NCBI GenBank assembly: GCA_026014515.1
Contig: JAOZIG010000496.1
Location: 1 to 25,742, forward strand
DNA from: Candidatus Bathyarchaeota archaeon
GTDB lineage: Archaea; Thermoproteota; Bathyarchaeia; TCS64
Length of the DNA stretch: 25,742 nucleotides
Direction of reading: 5' to 3'
In this document: positions 7,522 to 14,386 of the stretch, one piece after another
How the letters are laid out: every line of letters starts with the position of its first letter
How positions within the stretch are numbered: the first letter of the stretch is position 1
Translations under genes and position numbers: made by a program
Notes under the pieces: model-generated
Database searches by the model: none
Told to the model about the DNA's origin: nothing
Seen by the model: the letters and a program-made list of their open reading frames with translations, nothing else

Positions 7522-7896
7522 ATGGAAGATCAACGAATTATCCTATCGGGGCTCTGGGTCTCACTGATGCTCATCTATCTGCTTGGTGACGTAATCAGGA
7601 TATTCGCAGGAGACTACACCGCGGGTGTGATGGATGGAGCCCAAGTACCATCAAGTATGTGGATAGTAGCAGCCGCAATGATGCTGATCCCTATCCTCAT
7701 GGTGTTTCTAACATTGGTACTGGGTTACAGGGTTGACCGAATACTCAATATCGTTGTTGCCGTAGTGTTCTTCCTCTTCAACCTCTATGGCTTACCGGGA
7801 TACCCGGGACTCTATGACAGGTTCCTGTTAGCTGTCAGCCTCGTCTTCAACATAATAACCGTCTGGTATGCATGGAAATGGGTCCCAGTATCATAG
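7522..7896 (+). CDS. Small four-span membrane protein, DUF6326-like
   Basis: A 124-residue protein with four hydrophobic segments (about 8-28, 47-69, 73-95, 100-120). The first segment, LWVSLMLIYLLGDVIRIF, and the motif NLYGLPGYPGLYDRFLLAVSLVFN are reminiscent of DUF6326 proteins; I am only moderately sure of that family. It closes the TetR-controlled operon and starts one base after the oxidoreductase stop. A second unrelated-looking 4-TM protein follows another MDR gene at 11055, so the pairing of oxidoreductase and small membrane partner occurs twice. No catalytic motif is visible. Confidence 0.65.
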   Translation: MEDQRIILSGLWVSLMLIYLLGDVIRIFAGDYTAGVMDGAQVPSSMWIVAAAMMLIPILMVFLTLVLGYRVDRILNIVVAVVFFLFNLYGLPGYPGLYDRFLLAVSLVFNIITVWYAWKWVPVS

Positions 7897-7947
7897 TCCT
7901 CATTTTTAACTTACAATCTATCTGGTAAGCTTGGAGTAGGAAGCCTA

Positions 7948-8184
7948 GTGACAAAACCGAATAAAACAGTTGATGCAAGGGGATTAAGCTGTCCAATGCC
8001 TATCACCAAATCGATGCAAGCCATAAAAAAGATGAAGATCGGACAAGTACTCGAAATCCTCACCACCGATCCCGGTAGCAAGAATGATATTCCCATATGG
8101 GCGAAAGCCACCAAACAAGAATTGTTATCGTTTGAGGCGCTTGGTCCAGAGAGCTTCAGGTTTCTAGTTAAACGACAAAAATAA
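7948..8184 (+). CDS. TusA/SirA-like sulfur-carrier protein
   Basis: A 78-residue TusA-fold protein. The key motif is GLSCPMP with the persulfide-carrying Cys at residue 15, in the N-terminal VDARGLSCPMPITKSMQAI typical of the family. TusA proteins pass sulfane sulfur from a donor to tRNA-thiolation, cofactor or sulfur-oxidation enzymes. The start is GTG at 7948, preceded by GGAG at 7933-7936. It ends one base from the stop of a rhodanese gene on the other strand; rhodaneses commonly feed persulfide to TusA, so the three sulfur-transfer genes here probably act together. That link is inference from gene order and known chemistry. Confidence 0.85.
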   Translation: MTKPNKTVDARGLSCPMPITKSMQAIKKMKIGQVLEILTTDPGSKNDIPIWAKATKQELLSFEALGPESFRFLVKRQK

Positions 8185-8185
8185 A

Positions 8186-8614
8186 CTAGGTAACGGTTGT
8201 TGTATACCCTTTCTTTGTCCACTCATCAGTACCACCCTTGAGGCTCTTCACATCACTGAAACCAGCCTCCTGAAGAATATCAACAGCAACAAGCGACAAT
8301 CCTCCACCGGGGCACATGGTCACTATCTCTTTGTCCTTGAACTCCTGTATCTCGTCTACTCTGGACTCCAGCTCAAGCATGGGGATATGTTTGGCTCCGG
8401 GAAGATGCCCAGACCTGTATTCCTCCGCTGGACGGACATCAATCATTAATGCCGGTGGTTTTGACTCAAAACGGTTATGCAGTTCATCCACGGTTATCTC
8501 GCTCCAGTCCTCGTTCTCGTTTCCAGCGACATATCCAAGTACCTGAATCGTTTGTTTCCAGTATTTTATCATCGGACGAATAACCCAGCTCAGTCTCGAC
8601 ACCGATCCACCCAT
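8186..8614 (-). CDS. Rhodanese-like sulfurtransferase (copy 1)
   Basis: A single rhodanese domain (about residues 38-138) with LMIDVRPAEEYRSGHLPGAKHIP and the active-site Cys101 in CPGGGLS. The loop lacks the arginine found in classical CxxGxR loops; leucine takes its place. The first 35 residues are an aromatic/basic extension (MIKYWKQTIQVLGYVAG) that could be an amphipathic helix. It is a tandem paralog of the gene at 8642 and converges on tusA. The start is uncertain: a TATA-like stretch at 8626-8639 is too close to ATG 8614 for a normal promoter, and GTG 8602 or ATG 8572 are possible. Confidence 0.85.
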   Translation of the reverse strand: MGGSVSRLSWVIRPMIKYWKQTIQVLGYVAGNENEDWSEITVDELHNRFESKPPALMIDVRPAEEYRSGHLPGAKHIPMLELESRVDEIQEFKDKEIVTMCPGGGLSLVAVDILQEAGFSDVKSLKGGTDEWTKKGYTTTVT

Positions 8615-8641
8615 TCAAACTGAATTATAAATAAGTATACC

Positions 8642-9061
8642 TTAACCGGTTACCGTGGGGTAGCCTTTCTTGTGCCAAGCATCAGTTCCACCCTTAAGGC
8701 TCTTGACGTCCCTGAAGCCTGCTTCCTGCATTACTTCCACTGCAGCTAAGGATAGTCCTCCTCCGGGGCACATGGTTATTATTTCCTTTTCCCGGTATTC
8801 CTCTAGTTCCTGTAGCTTGGTTTCTAGTTCCAGCATGGGTATTGATATGGCGTCTGGGATGTGTCCGTATTTGCTGGTTCCTGTTCCCCTGTAATCTGAT
8901 TCTGGTCTGATGTCTATCAGTAGCGGTGAATCCCCTGACTCCAGTTTCCTATGCAGCTCATCAACGGTTATCTCAGGGTAGTCATGTATTCTTAGAAACC
9001 ATTTAACGAGAATCTTCCAGTATTTGCGCACCACTTGATAGATCTCATCCGTCTCAGACAT
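8642..9061 (-). CDS. Rhodanese-like sulfurtransferase (copy 2)
   Basis: A 139-residue paralog of the preceding rhodanese. It shares ITVDELH, LIDIRPESDY, GHIPDAISIPMLELE, MCPGGGLSL with Cys98, and GGTDAWHKKGY near the end. The same CPGGGLS loop without arginine is kept, so the change is a family trait and not a chance mutation. Its N-terminal extension, VRKYWKILVKWFLRIHDY, is again aromatic and basic. The insert GTGTSKY in the domain is unique to this copy. The start at 9061 lies about 27 nt after a TATA-like CATATAAC box, pointing to a leaderless mRNA. It is divergent from MDR copy B. Confidence 0.86.
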   Translation of the reverse strand: MSETDEIYQVVRKYWKILVKWFLRIHDYPEITVDELHRKLESGDSPLLIDIRPESDYRGTGTSKYGHIPDAISIPMLELETKLQELEEYREKEIITMCPGGGLSLAAVEVMQEAGFRDVKSLKGGTDAWHKKGYPTVTG

Positions 9062-9083
9062 AACACAATGATCGGAACCACTC

Positions 9084-9091
9084 CATATAAC
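9084..9091 (-). promoter_or_regulatory. TATA-like box of rhodanese copy 2
   Basis: Minus strand GTTATATG centred about 27 nt before ATG 9061. The divergent box of MDR copy B lies about 25 nt away. Confidence 0.5.
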
Positions 9092-9109
9092 GTGAGTGAT
9101 CCCAACTAA

Positions 9110-9120
9110 ATTATAGATAA
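9110..9120 (+). promoter_or_regulatory. TATA-like box of MDR copy B operon
   Basis: ATTATAGATAA, predicted start near 9141, giving a leader of about 10 nt before ATG 9152. Confidence 0.5.
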
Positions 9121-9151
9121 AAACCCAAGATAACCCTAGAGACTGGAACCG

Positions 9152-10120
9152 ATGAAGGCAGCAGTATACGAGAAATACGGACCACCCGACGTAATCCAGA
9201 TCAAAGAGGTTGAGAAACCAGTCCCCAAAGAAGACGAGATGCTAGTCAAGATTCACGCGACATCAATAAACTATGTAGACTGGCAAGTCCTAGTAGGTGA
9301 ATCAACGTTCCTCCGGTTAACCACTGGCGGACTCCTGAAACCAAAGATGTTGATTCTTGGAGACGATATATCTGGAATCGTTGAAGCCGTAGGTGAAAAG
9401 ATCACTCGTTTCAAACCCGGTGATATGGTGCTTGGGTTATGCAATACTGGTGGGTTTGCCGAGTACCGGTGTGTATCTGAAGAGTATTTTGTCTCCAAGC
9501 CATCAAACATGTCCTTTGAGCAAGCCGCAGCCATACCAGAAGCCGCCATCCCGGCTCTCTTGGGTCTTCGTGACAATGGTAGGATCAAGCCGGGGCAAAA
9601 GGTATTGATATGCGGCGCTTCCGGTGGTGTAGGCACTTATGCTGTGCAGATAGCCAAGTCATATGCTGCAGAGGTTACTGGTGTTTGTAGCACCGGTAAA
9701 ATCGATTATGTATATTCCATTGGAGCAGACCACGTCATAGATTATACAAAAGAAGATTTCTCCAAAAACCATGAGCGCTATGATCTGATCTTTGCAGCTG
9801 GTGGAAATCGTTCAATATTTGATTATAAACGGGCTCTGGCTCCAGAGGGAGTCTATGTGTGCATTGGAGGATCCTTATCCCAGTATTTTCAAGGAATGCT
9901 TCTCGGACCATTGCTCTCATTGATGGATACAAAGAAAATGGGGGCAATGTTTGCGCAGCCAAAAACAGAGGATTTCCAGTTTCTCTTAGAACTGTATGAG
10001 GCGGGAAAACTTGTACCAGTAATAGATAGGGTGTTCCCATTTAGTGAGACCGCTGAGGCGCTTCGTTATTATGGGGAAGGAAAAGCCCGGGGAAAGATTG
10101 TAATCTCCATAGAACACTAA
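9152..10120 (+). CDS. Zinc-free MDR oxidoreductase (copy B)
   Basis: 322 residues, clearly paralogous to the gene at 6555: MKAAVYEKYGPPDVIQIKEVEKP at the N-terminus, VEAVGE..TRFKPGDMV, the nucleotide-binding GASGGVGTYAVQIAK and SIGADHVIDYTKEDFS. Zinc-binding residues are missing, as in copy A, so a quinone- or enoyl-reductase type reaction with NAD(P)H is expected. It starts a short operon with copy C and a 4-TM protein and has its own TATA box, so it is not simply read through from the TetR operon. No copy of the TetR palindrome is present in front of it. Confidence 0.88.
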   Translation: MKAAVYEKYGPPDVIQIKEVEKPVPKEDEMLVKIHATSINYVDWQVLVGESTFLRLTTGGLLKPKMLILGDDISGIVEAVGEKITRFKPGDMVLGLCNTGGFAEYRCVSEEYFVSKPSNMSFEQAAAIPEAAIPALLGLRDNGRIKPGQKVLICGASGGVGTYAVQIAKSYAAEVTGVCSTGKIDYVYSIGADHVIDYTKEDFSKNHERYDLIFAAGGNRSIFDYKRALAPEGVYVCIGGSLSQYFQGMLLGPLLSLMDTKKMGAMFAQPKTEDFQFLLELYEAGKLVPVIDRVFPFSETAEALRYYGEGKARGKIVISIEH

Positions 10121-10131
10121 GGATGGTAATC

Positions 10132-11058
10132 ATGAGAGCAGCAATCTACGAGGAATATGGACCACCCGAAGTAGTTCAAATCAGAGACATACCCAAGCCT
10201 ACGCCAAAAAACAACGAGATTCTCATCAAGATAAATACAACCACCCTTCACAGAGGAGACACCAGAATGCGGGCTCTACTAATCCCCGGCTCATTCATCG
10301 AGAAGTTCATGGGGCGGCTGTATCTTGGCTTCAATGGACCAAAAAGTAAGGTTCTTGGGATGGAGGTTGCTGGAGAAGTTGAGTCCGTTGGGGACAACGT
10401 ATCAAGCTTCAGACCCGGAGATCAGGTCTTTGCATCTACTATGGAGGGTCTCAAGTTCGGCGGGCACGCTGAGTACATCTGTCTGCCTGAGGATGGGTTG
10501 GTCGCGTTAAAGCCTACGAATATGAGCTTTGAGGAGGCAGTAGCGGTCCCAACAAGTGCAATTGCAGCCTTGATCTATCTCAGGGACACAGGCAAGATAC
10601 GGAGCGGTGACAGGGTTCTCATAGTCGGTGCCTCTGGGGCGTTAGGAACCTATGGGGTACAGATAGCCAAGTATTTCGGAGCCATGGTCACAGGTGTTTG
10701 TAGTACGGCTAATCTTAAACTTGTGAGGTCTATTGGCGCGGATCATGTGATTGATTACACCAAAGAGGATTTCACAAAAGGCAACGAAAAATATGATCTC
10801 ATCTTTGACACATTAAGCATAAGCTCAAAATCCGAATGCAAGGGTGTTCTCGCCTCTGGTGGACGATATATCAGGACATCTGGTCCTAACCCCAAACGTG
10901 ATGATCTGTTATTTCTCAAGGAGATCATGGAGGCGGGGAAGCTCAAGACAGTGATTGATAGACGGTATACTCTTGATCAAATCGTTGAGGCTCACAGATA
11001 CGTGGATAAGGGACACAAGAAAGGCAACGTCATCATAAACGTAACAGAAACAGGGTGA
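10132..11058 (+). CDS. Zinc-free MDR oxidoreductase (copy C, shortened)
   Basis: About 308 residues from ATG 10132 (MRAAIYEEYGPPEVVQI), the position where both paralogs begin; an in-frame ATG at 10123 would add only MVI. It keeps GASGALGTYGVQIAK and SIGADHVIDYTKEDF. Between the Rossmann strands and the C-terminal helix it lacks about 15-20 residues present in copies A and B (the segment after GGRYI runs straight to PKRDDLLFLKEIMEAGK). That part usually lines the substrate pocket, so its substrate may differ. The stop overlaps the start of the next gene (GTGA). Confidence 0.87.
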   Translation: MRAAIYEEYGPPEVVQIRDIPKPTPKNNEILIKINTTTLHRGDTRMRALLIPGSFIEKFMGRLYLGFNGPKSKVLGMEVAGEVESVGDNVSSFRPGDQVFASTMEGLKFGGHAEYICLPEDGLVALKPTNMSFEEAVAVPTSAIAALIYLRDTGKIRSGDRVLIVGASGALGTYGVQIAKYFGAMVTGVCSTANLKLVRSIGADHVIDYTKEDFTKGNEKYDLIFDTLSISSKSECKGVLASGGRYIRTSGPNPKRDDLLFLKEIMEAGKLKTVIDRRYTLDQIVEAHRYVDKGHKKGNVIINVTETG

Positions 11059-11447
11059 ACAAACTGAGATTAACAGGGAATGGAAGAGCATTAACCACGG
11101 TCCTATTTTTCCGCATGCTCTTCGGAGGCTATCTGATAGCAATGGACCAGTATCGATACTCTGATCCAGATAGCGCATGGACCGTACTAGCCATCTACCT
11201 AATGATGGGTGTCTTCACGTCGCTATACATCTATGGAAAACCGATAGGTCTCAAACTCCTAATCGGCTTGGAGACTGTCTTCATCTTACTAAACACGGTT
11301 TTCATCGGTATCGCGCTTGGAGGATTCGCTGATGTTGGAATGCATGGACCATTGGATAACATCTGGGAAACCGCCCTACGGTACCTCTTCTCAGTCTTGA
11401 CACTATTCTTATCGATTAGAGCCTATAGAGAACCTATCCCAGAGTAA
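11055..11447 (+). CDS. Small four-span membrane protein, unknown family
   Basis: 130 residues, starting at a GTG that overlaps the stop of MDR copy C (GTGA). Four hydrophobic stretches are visible (about 13-30, 41-60, 66-92, 107-123) with a short acidic loop DQYRYSDPDSAW after the first. I do not recognise the family. It is not obviously homologous to the 4-TM protein at 7522, though it holds the same operon position behind an MDR gene. It could anchor or supply a hydrophobic substrate to the oxidoreductase, but nothing in it shows this. Confidence 0.7.
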   Translation: MNKLRLTGNGRALTTVLFFRMLFGGYLIAMDQYRYSDPDSAWTVLAIYLMMGVFTSLYIYGKPIGLKLLIGLETVFILLNTVFIGIALGGFADVGMHGPLDNIWETALRYLFSVLTLFLSIRAYREPIPE

Positions 11448-11753
11448 TCATATTCTCTGGATCTTGTAGATAACTGGTCTAAGCCCATCGTTACATGAAC
11501 CAAGTGCTATTCCTTGGTCGTCCCCCGGCATATTACCCCCCATCAACAGCATCCGGATATGGGGATAAATGGCAACCCAAGCACCACTACAGAACCCCTC
11601 AGGCATCTCACCATCTTGGACAATATACTCCTGTCCCTCATAGTGAATACCGCATGGACCCATCCAGTCCTGTTTCTCAATCGGGTAATTATCTCCAAAT
11701 ACCTCATCTGGGTGAAATATCCGTAGAACCGTGATACGCAGATCAGGAATCAT
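11448..11753 (-). CDS. TIGR04076-family protein
   Basis: The 101 residues from ATG 11753 (MIPDLRITVLRIF) match the TIGR04076 pattern: an N-terminal strand, DNYPIEKQD, then PEGFCSGAWVAIYPHIRMLLMGG and the C-terminal DGLRPVIYKIQRI. Three cysteines stand in conserved settings (GPCG, GFCSGAW, GSCNDG), so metal or redox chemistry is conceivable, but the family has no known activity. The open frame extends to a TTG at 11798; the TATA box at 11776-11783 is centred about 26 nt before ATG 11753, so the shorter, leaderless start is preferred. It ends one base after the stop of the converging 4-TM gene. Confidence 0.8.
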   Translation of the reverse strand: MIPDLRITVLRIFHPDEVFGDNYPIEKQDWMGPCGIHYEGQEYIVQDGEMPEGFCSGAWVAIYPHIRMLLMGGNMPGDDQGIALGSCNDGLRPVIYKIQRI

Positions 11754-11775
11754 AGTACTCAAGTCTCTAAAACCG

Positions 11776-11783
11776 CTATAAAC
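11776..11783 (-). promoter_or_regulatory. TATA box of TIGR04076 gene
   Basis: Minus strand GTTTATAG, about 26 nt before ATG 11753. Confidence 0.55.
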
Positions 11784-11806
11784 ACTTCCAGTAACCAATT
11801 CTTTCT

Positions 11807-11814
11807 ATTTATAA
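11807..11814 (+). promoter_or_regulatory. TATA box of the glycine-rich protein gene
   Basis: ATTTATAA, predicted transcription start near 11836, just before the Shine-Dalgarno GGTGAG at 11834-11839. The ATG at 11833 would then lie outside the mRNA. Confidence 0.55.
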
Positions 11815-11844
11815 ACCATCATGTGTAATTAAATGGTGAGTAAA

Positions 11845-12252
11845 ATGAAGACATATATCAAACTAGAAGCAAAAGACAAAGAACCAGCACTAAAAGTACT
11901 AAGAAAACTAGCGATAGACATGCCAAAAGTCTGCGTAATGGACGCAGGTCTAGCCGATTCACTTGGTATTGACATGGCTCAAGGCAGCGGCCCCGGTGGA
12001 GTTTCAGGCGCAGGAGGCGGAGGAAGCCTCGACAGTATAGAGATGATCATGAGTTACTTCGGTGGTCCAGGAGATATCAGTAGGGAACGCTGCGAAACTA
12101 TTGTAAGCACATCAGAAAAAGACCTCGGGGAATATGATTTTGTCTATGAATGGATGGATAAACCAGAAAAAGCAATGCTAGATAAACTAGCAGTAGATAT
12201 TGCTAAAGTCTTGAAGCCTACTGGCGCAAAACATACTCTCCACAACAAGTAA
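11845..12252 (+). CDS. Unknown protein with glycine-rich linker
   Basis: 135 residues from ATG 11845, which has GGTGAG five bases upstream; an ATG at 11833 is in frame but lies ahead of the predicted transcript start. I do not recognise the family. The N-terminal 45 residues (MKTYIKLEAKDKEPALKVLRKLAID) are followed by a linker rich in Gly and Ser (about residues 48-64), then an acidic C-terminal half. The two halves hold similar stretches: PALKVLRKLAIDMPKV and KAMLDKLAVDIAKVL, suggesting a degenerate duplication around the linker. Two cysteines (C30 and C82). No signal peptide or membrane span. A monocistronic unit with its own promoter and a T-rich terminator. Confidence 0.7.
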   Translation: MKTYIKLEAKDKEPALKVLRKLAIDMPKVCVMDAGLADSLGIDMAQGSGPGGVSGAGGGGSLDSIEMIMSYFGGPGDISRERCETIVSTSEKDLGEYDFVYEWMDKPEKAMLDKLAVDIAKVLKPTGAKHTLHNK

Positions 12253-12260
12253 CACTAATC

Positions 12261-12310
12261 TCTTTTTTATCAAATTCAGAGTATCCTTTGTTATGGTTGA
12301 TGCTTTTTTG
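12261..12310 (+). terminator. T-rich transcription terminator
   Basis: Two T6 runs (12263-12268 and 12304-12309) follow the stop of the glycine-rich protein gene, as expected for archaeal oligo-T termination. No strong hairpin is seen. Confidence 0.5.
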
Positions 12311-12318
12311 TCGGATTC

Positions 12319-12327
12319 AATATAAAG
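12319..12327 (+). promoter_or_regulatory. TATA box of sufCB
   Basis: AATATAAAG, predicted start near 12349, leaving a leader of about 25 nt that includes AAGGGG (12361-12366), eight bases before the TTG start. Confidence 0.5.
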
Positions 12328-12374
12328 CGCCAAGTATGGTTTAGATACAAGTTATAGAATAAGGGGTTTTTCGT

Positions 12375-13133
12375 TTGAGTAATAATATACTAGAAATAGA
12401 AGGGCTTCAAGTCAAGGTCTTCGATAAAACCATCCTCGATAACATCAACCTAGTGCTTGAACCTGAACAAAACTGGTTTATCTTCGGTCCAAACGGCTCA
12501 GGGAAAAGCAGCTTGCTGAAAGCGATAATGGGCATCCCACCATACAGGGTTACAGCGGGGTCCTTCCGGTTTATGGGGAAAGAGATAACCGGTATGGGTG
12601 TTGATGAACGCTCCAAGCTAGGCATCATACTCGGCTACCAGTACCCACCTGATCTTCAAGGCATCAAACTCAGCCACATGTTAAAGATATGCCTCGGTAA
12701 GGGAAAGGACGAGGACTTCTCAGAGGATGAGCTTGAACTCATTGAACGGTTTAACCTCACTCAGTTCCTTGACAGAGACGCAAACGTTGGATTCAGTGGT
12801 GGTGAAAGGAAACGAGCCGAAATGCTTCAGATAATGTTCCTCAAACCAAAGCTAATACTGCTTGATGAGCCTGATAGCGGCGTTGACGTTGACAGCCTAC
12901 GCCTTCTGGCACGAGAGATACAGAGGTATCTAAAGACTACTGGGGCAAGCGCCTTGGTAATCACCCACAAGGGTGACATCCTAGACTACATAGAGGCTGA
13001 TCATGCATGTGTCATTATCAACGGGATGAACCACTGCTACCCCGACCCTAAACGCATCTACGAGGAGATACGAGAAAGAGGCTACAACCACTGTCTTGAC
13101 TGCGCCGAGAGGATACGGGAGGTTATACAATGA
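12375..13133 (+). CDS. sufC: SufC-type Fe-S assembly ATPase
   Basis: A 252-residue ABC ATPase with Walker A GPNGSGKS (38-45), signature FSGGERKR (140-147), Walker B LILLDEPDSGVD (160-171) and switch H198. The DEPDSGVDVDSLR stretch and GYQYPPDLQGIKLS are characteristic of SufC, which drives Fe-S cluster building on SufB. The start is TTG at 12375, as no ATG exists before the P-loop and AAGGGG stands at a fitting distance. The C-terminus ends YNHCLDCAERIREVIQ, with a C240-x2-C243 pair after the family's GY. It overlaps sufB by ATGA. Only SufC and one SufB-like protein are present, so this is the minimal SufBC form. Confidence 0.95.
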   Translation: MSNNILEIEGLQVKVFDKTILDNINLVLEPEQNWFIFGPNGSGKSSLLKAIMGIPPYRVTAGSFRFMGKEITGMGVDERSKLGIILGYQYPPDLQGIKLSHMLKICLGKGKDEDFSEDELELIERFNLTQFLDRDANVGFSGGERKRAEMLQIMFLKPKLILLDEPDSGVDVDSLRLLAREIQRYLKTTGASALVITHKGDILDYIEADHACVIINGMNHCYPDPKRIYEEIRERGYNHCLDCAERIREVIQ

Positions 13134-14251
13134 AGAAAGACACCTTGATGGATATACCTCACACAATACTTGAGGAAGCCATGAAGACCGGTGTCAACGT
13201 CAGCGAGGACGAGACCAGTGGCGTCTTCTTCCACGTAGACCAAAAAACCATCTACAGCAAGGTAGGCACCGCGTTCATGGACCAAGTCGAGATGATGGAC
13301 ACCAGAGAAGCCCTAGAGAAATACCCATGGCTGGAAGAATACCGCTGGCAACTCGTAGACCCTGAAAAGGACGAGTACACGAAAGCAGTACACGAGGAGT
13401 GGAGCGGAGGTTACTTCATGAGGATCAAAAAAGGCGCCAAGGTAACCTTCCCCCTTCAAAGCTGCCTCATGATCACCGGAGACAAGAGCCAACAGAAGGT
13501 CCATAACATCATCATAGCAGAAGAAGACAGCGACTGCAACATACTCACCACATGCGCCCAACACAGCGGAGCACAGGAGGCAGCCCACTATGGCATCAGC
13601 GAGATATACGTCAAGAAAGGCGCTAAACTCACCTTCACAATGGTACACCACTGGGCAGAAGACACCAAGGTAAGACCAAGAACAGGCATACACATCGAAG
13701 AAGACGCCGAGTTCGTCAGTAACTACATCTGCATGAGCCCAGCGAAAGACGTACAGATGTTCCCCAAAGCAATATGCAAAGGAGAGAACAGCAAAGCAGT
13801 ATTCAACAGCATACTCTACGTACAGGAAGACAACTGGATGGACATAGGCAGCTGGACAGTACTCGAAGGAAAAAACAGCAACACAGAGCTAAACACACGA
13901 GCCATCTGCAGAAAAGACAGCACACTCATCAGCAGAGGAACCATCGAAGGAAACAACGGAGAATGCAGAGGACACCTTGAATGCAGAGGACTACTACTGG
14001 ACGATGAAGCAGTCCTAGAAGCCATACCCATACTCAGAGCAACCAAGATGGGAGCCGAACTCAGCCACGAAGCAGCAGTAGGCAAACTCAACGAGGGCGA
14101 GATCACCTACCTCATGAGCCGAAAACTCAGCGAAGACCAAGCAGTAGGAATACTAATCAGGGGATTCATGGACGTAAGCATCATGGGGCTCAGTCCAGCC
14201 ATAAAAGAGGAAATCGACAAGATTGTAGACCTAGTGGCAGACGCAAGCTAA
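13130..14251 (+). CDS. sufB: SufB/SufD-family Fe-S scaffold protein
   Basis: A 373-residue SufB-like scaffold, shorter than bacterial SufB (about 480). The C-terminal beta-helix region is well kept. By my ungapped alignment to E. coli SufB, C285 (HLECRG) falls on C405 and H313/E314 (LSHEA) on H433/E434, the residues tied to cluster assembly. The end, DQAVGILIRGFMDVSIM, is the SufC-contact helix pair. It starts inside the sufC stop with a near-perfect Shine-Dalgarno GGGAGG (13117-13122). With no SufD, SufS, SufU or SufE nearby it probably forms a SufB2C2 complex that takes sulfide or another sulfur source directly. Codons end almost only in A or C, which is striking in the second half. Confidence 0.93.
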   Translation: MKKDTLMDIPHTILEEAMKTGVNVSEDETSGVFFHVDQKTIYSKVGTAFMDQVEMMDTREALEKYPWLEEYRWQLVDPEKDEYTKAVHEEWSGGYFMRIKKGAKVTFPLQSCLMITGDKSQQKVHNIIIAEEDSDCNILTTCAQHSGAQEAAHYGISEIYVKKGAKLTFTMVHHWAEDTKVRPRTGIHIEEDAEFVSNYICMSPAKDVQMFPKAICKGENSKAVFNSILYVQEDNWMDIGSWTVLEGKNSNTELNTRAICRKDSTLISRGTIEGNNGECRGHLECRGLLLDDEAVLEAIPILRATKMGAELSHEAAVGKLNEGEITYLMSRKLSEDQAVGILIRGFMDVSIMGLSPAIKEEIDKIVDLVADAS

Positions 14252-14274
14252 ACCCCAAGAAATATTACGCTCTC

Positions 14275-14303
14275 TCACTTTTTCACACCGAGAAAATTTT
14301 TTC
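14275..14303 (+). terminator. T-rich terminator of sufCB
   Basis: T5 (14279-14283) and T6 (14297-14302) runs shortly after the sufB stop. Confidence 0.5.
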
Positions 14304-14338
14304 CCCAAAGTACCCACCAGTAGACACCAGATGGCAAA

Positions 14339-14346
14339 CTTATAAG
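14339..14346 (+). promoter_or_regulatory. TATA box of argS
   Basis: CTTATAAG, a strong TATA box. It is centred only 20 nt before ATG 14363 but 44 nt before ATG 14387, which has its own Shine-Dalgarno. Confidence 0.55.
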
Positions 14347-14386
14347 CACCCCACCACTACCTATGAAAATATCAGAGGCGCAGAAA

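Noticed and set aside
4130..11800. Genomic island inserted at tRNA-Arg
   Set aside because: No integrase or transposase is present and I find no second copy of the tRNA 3' end downstream that could be an attachment site.
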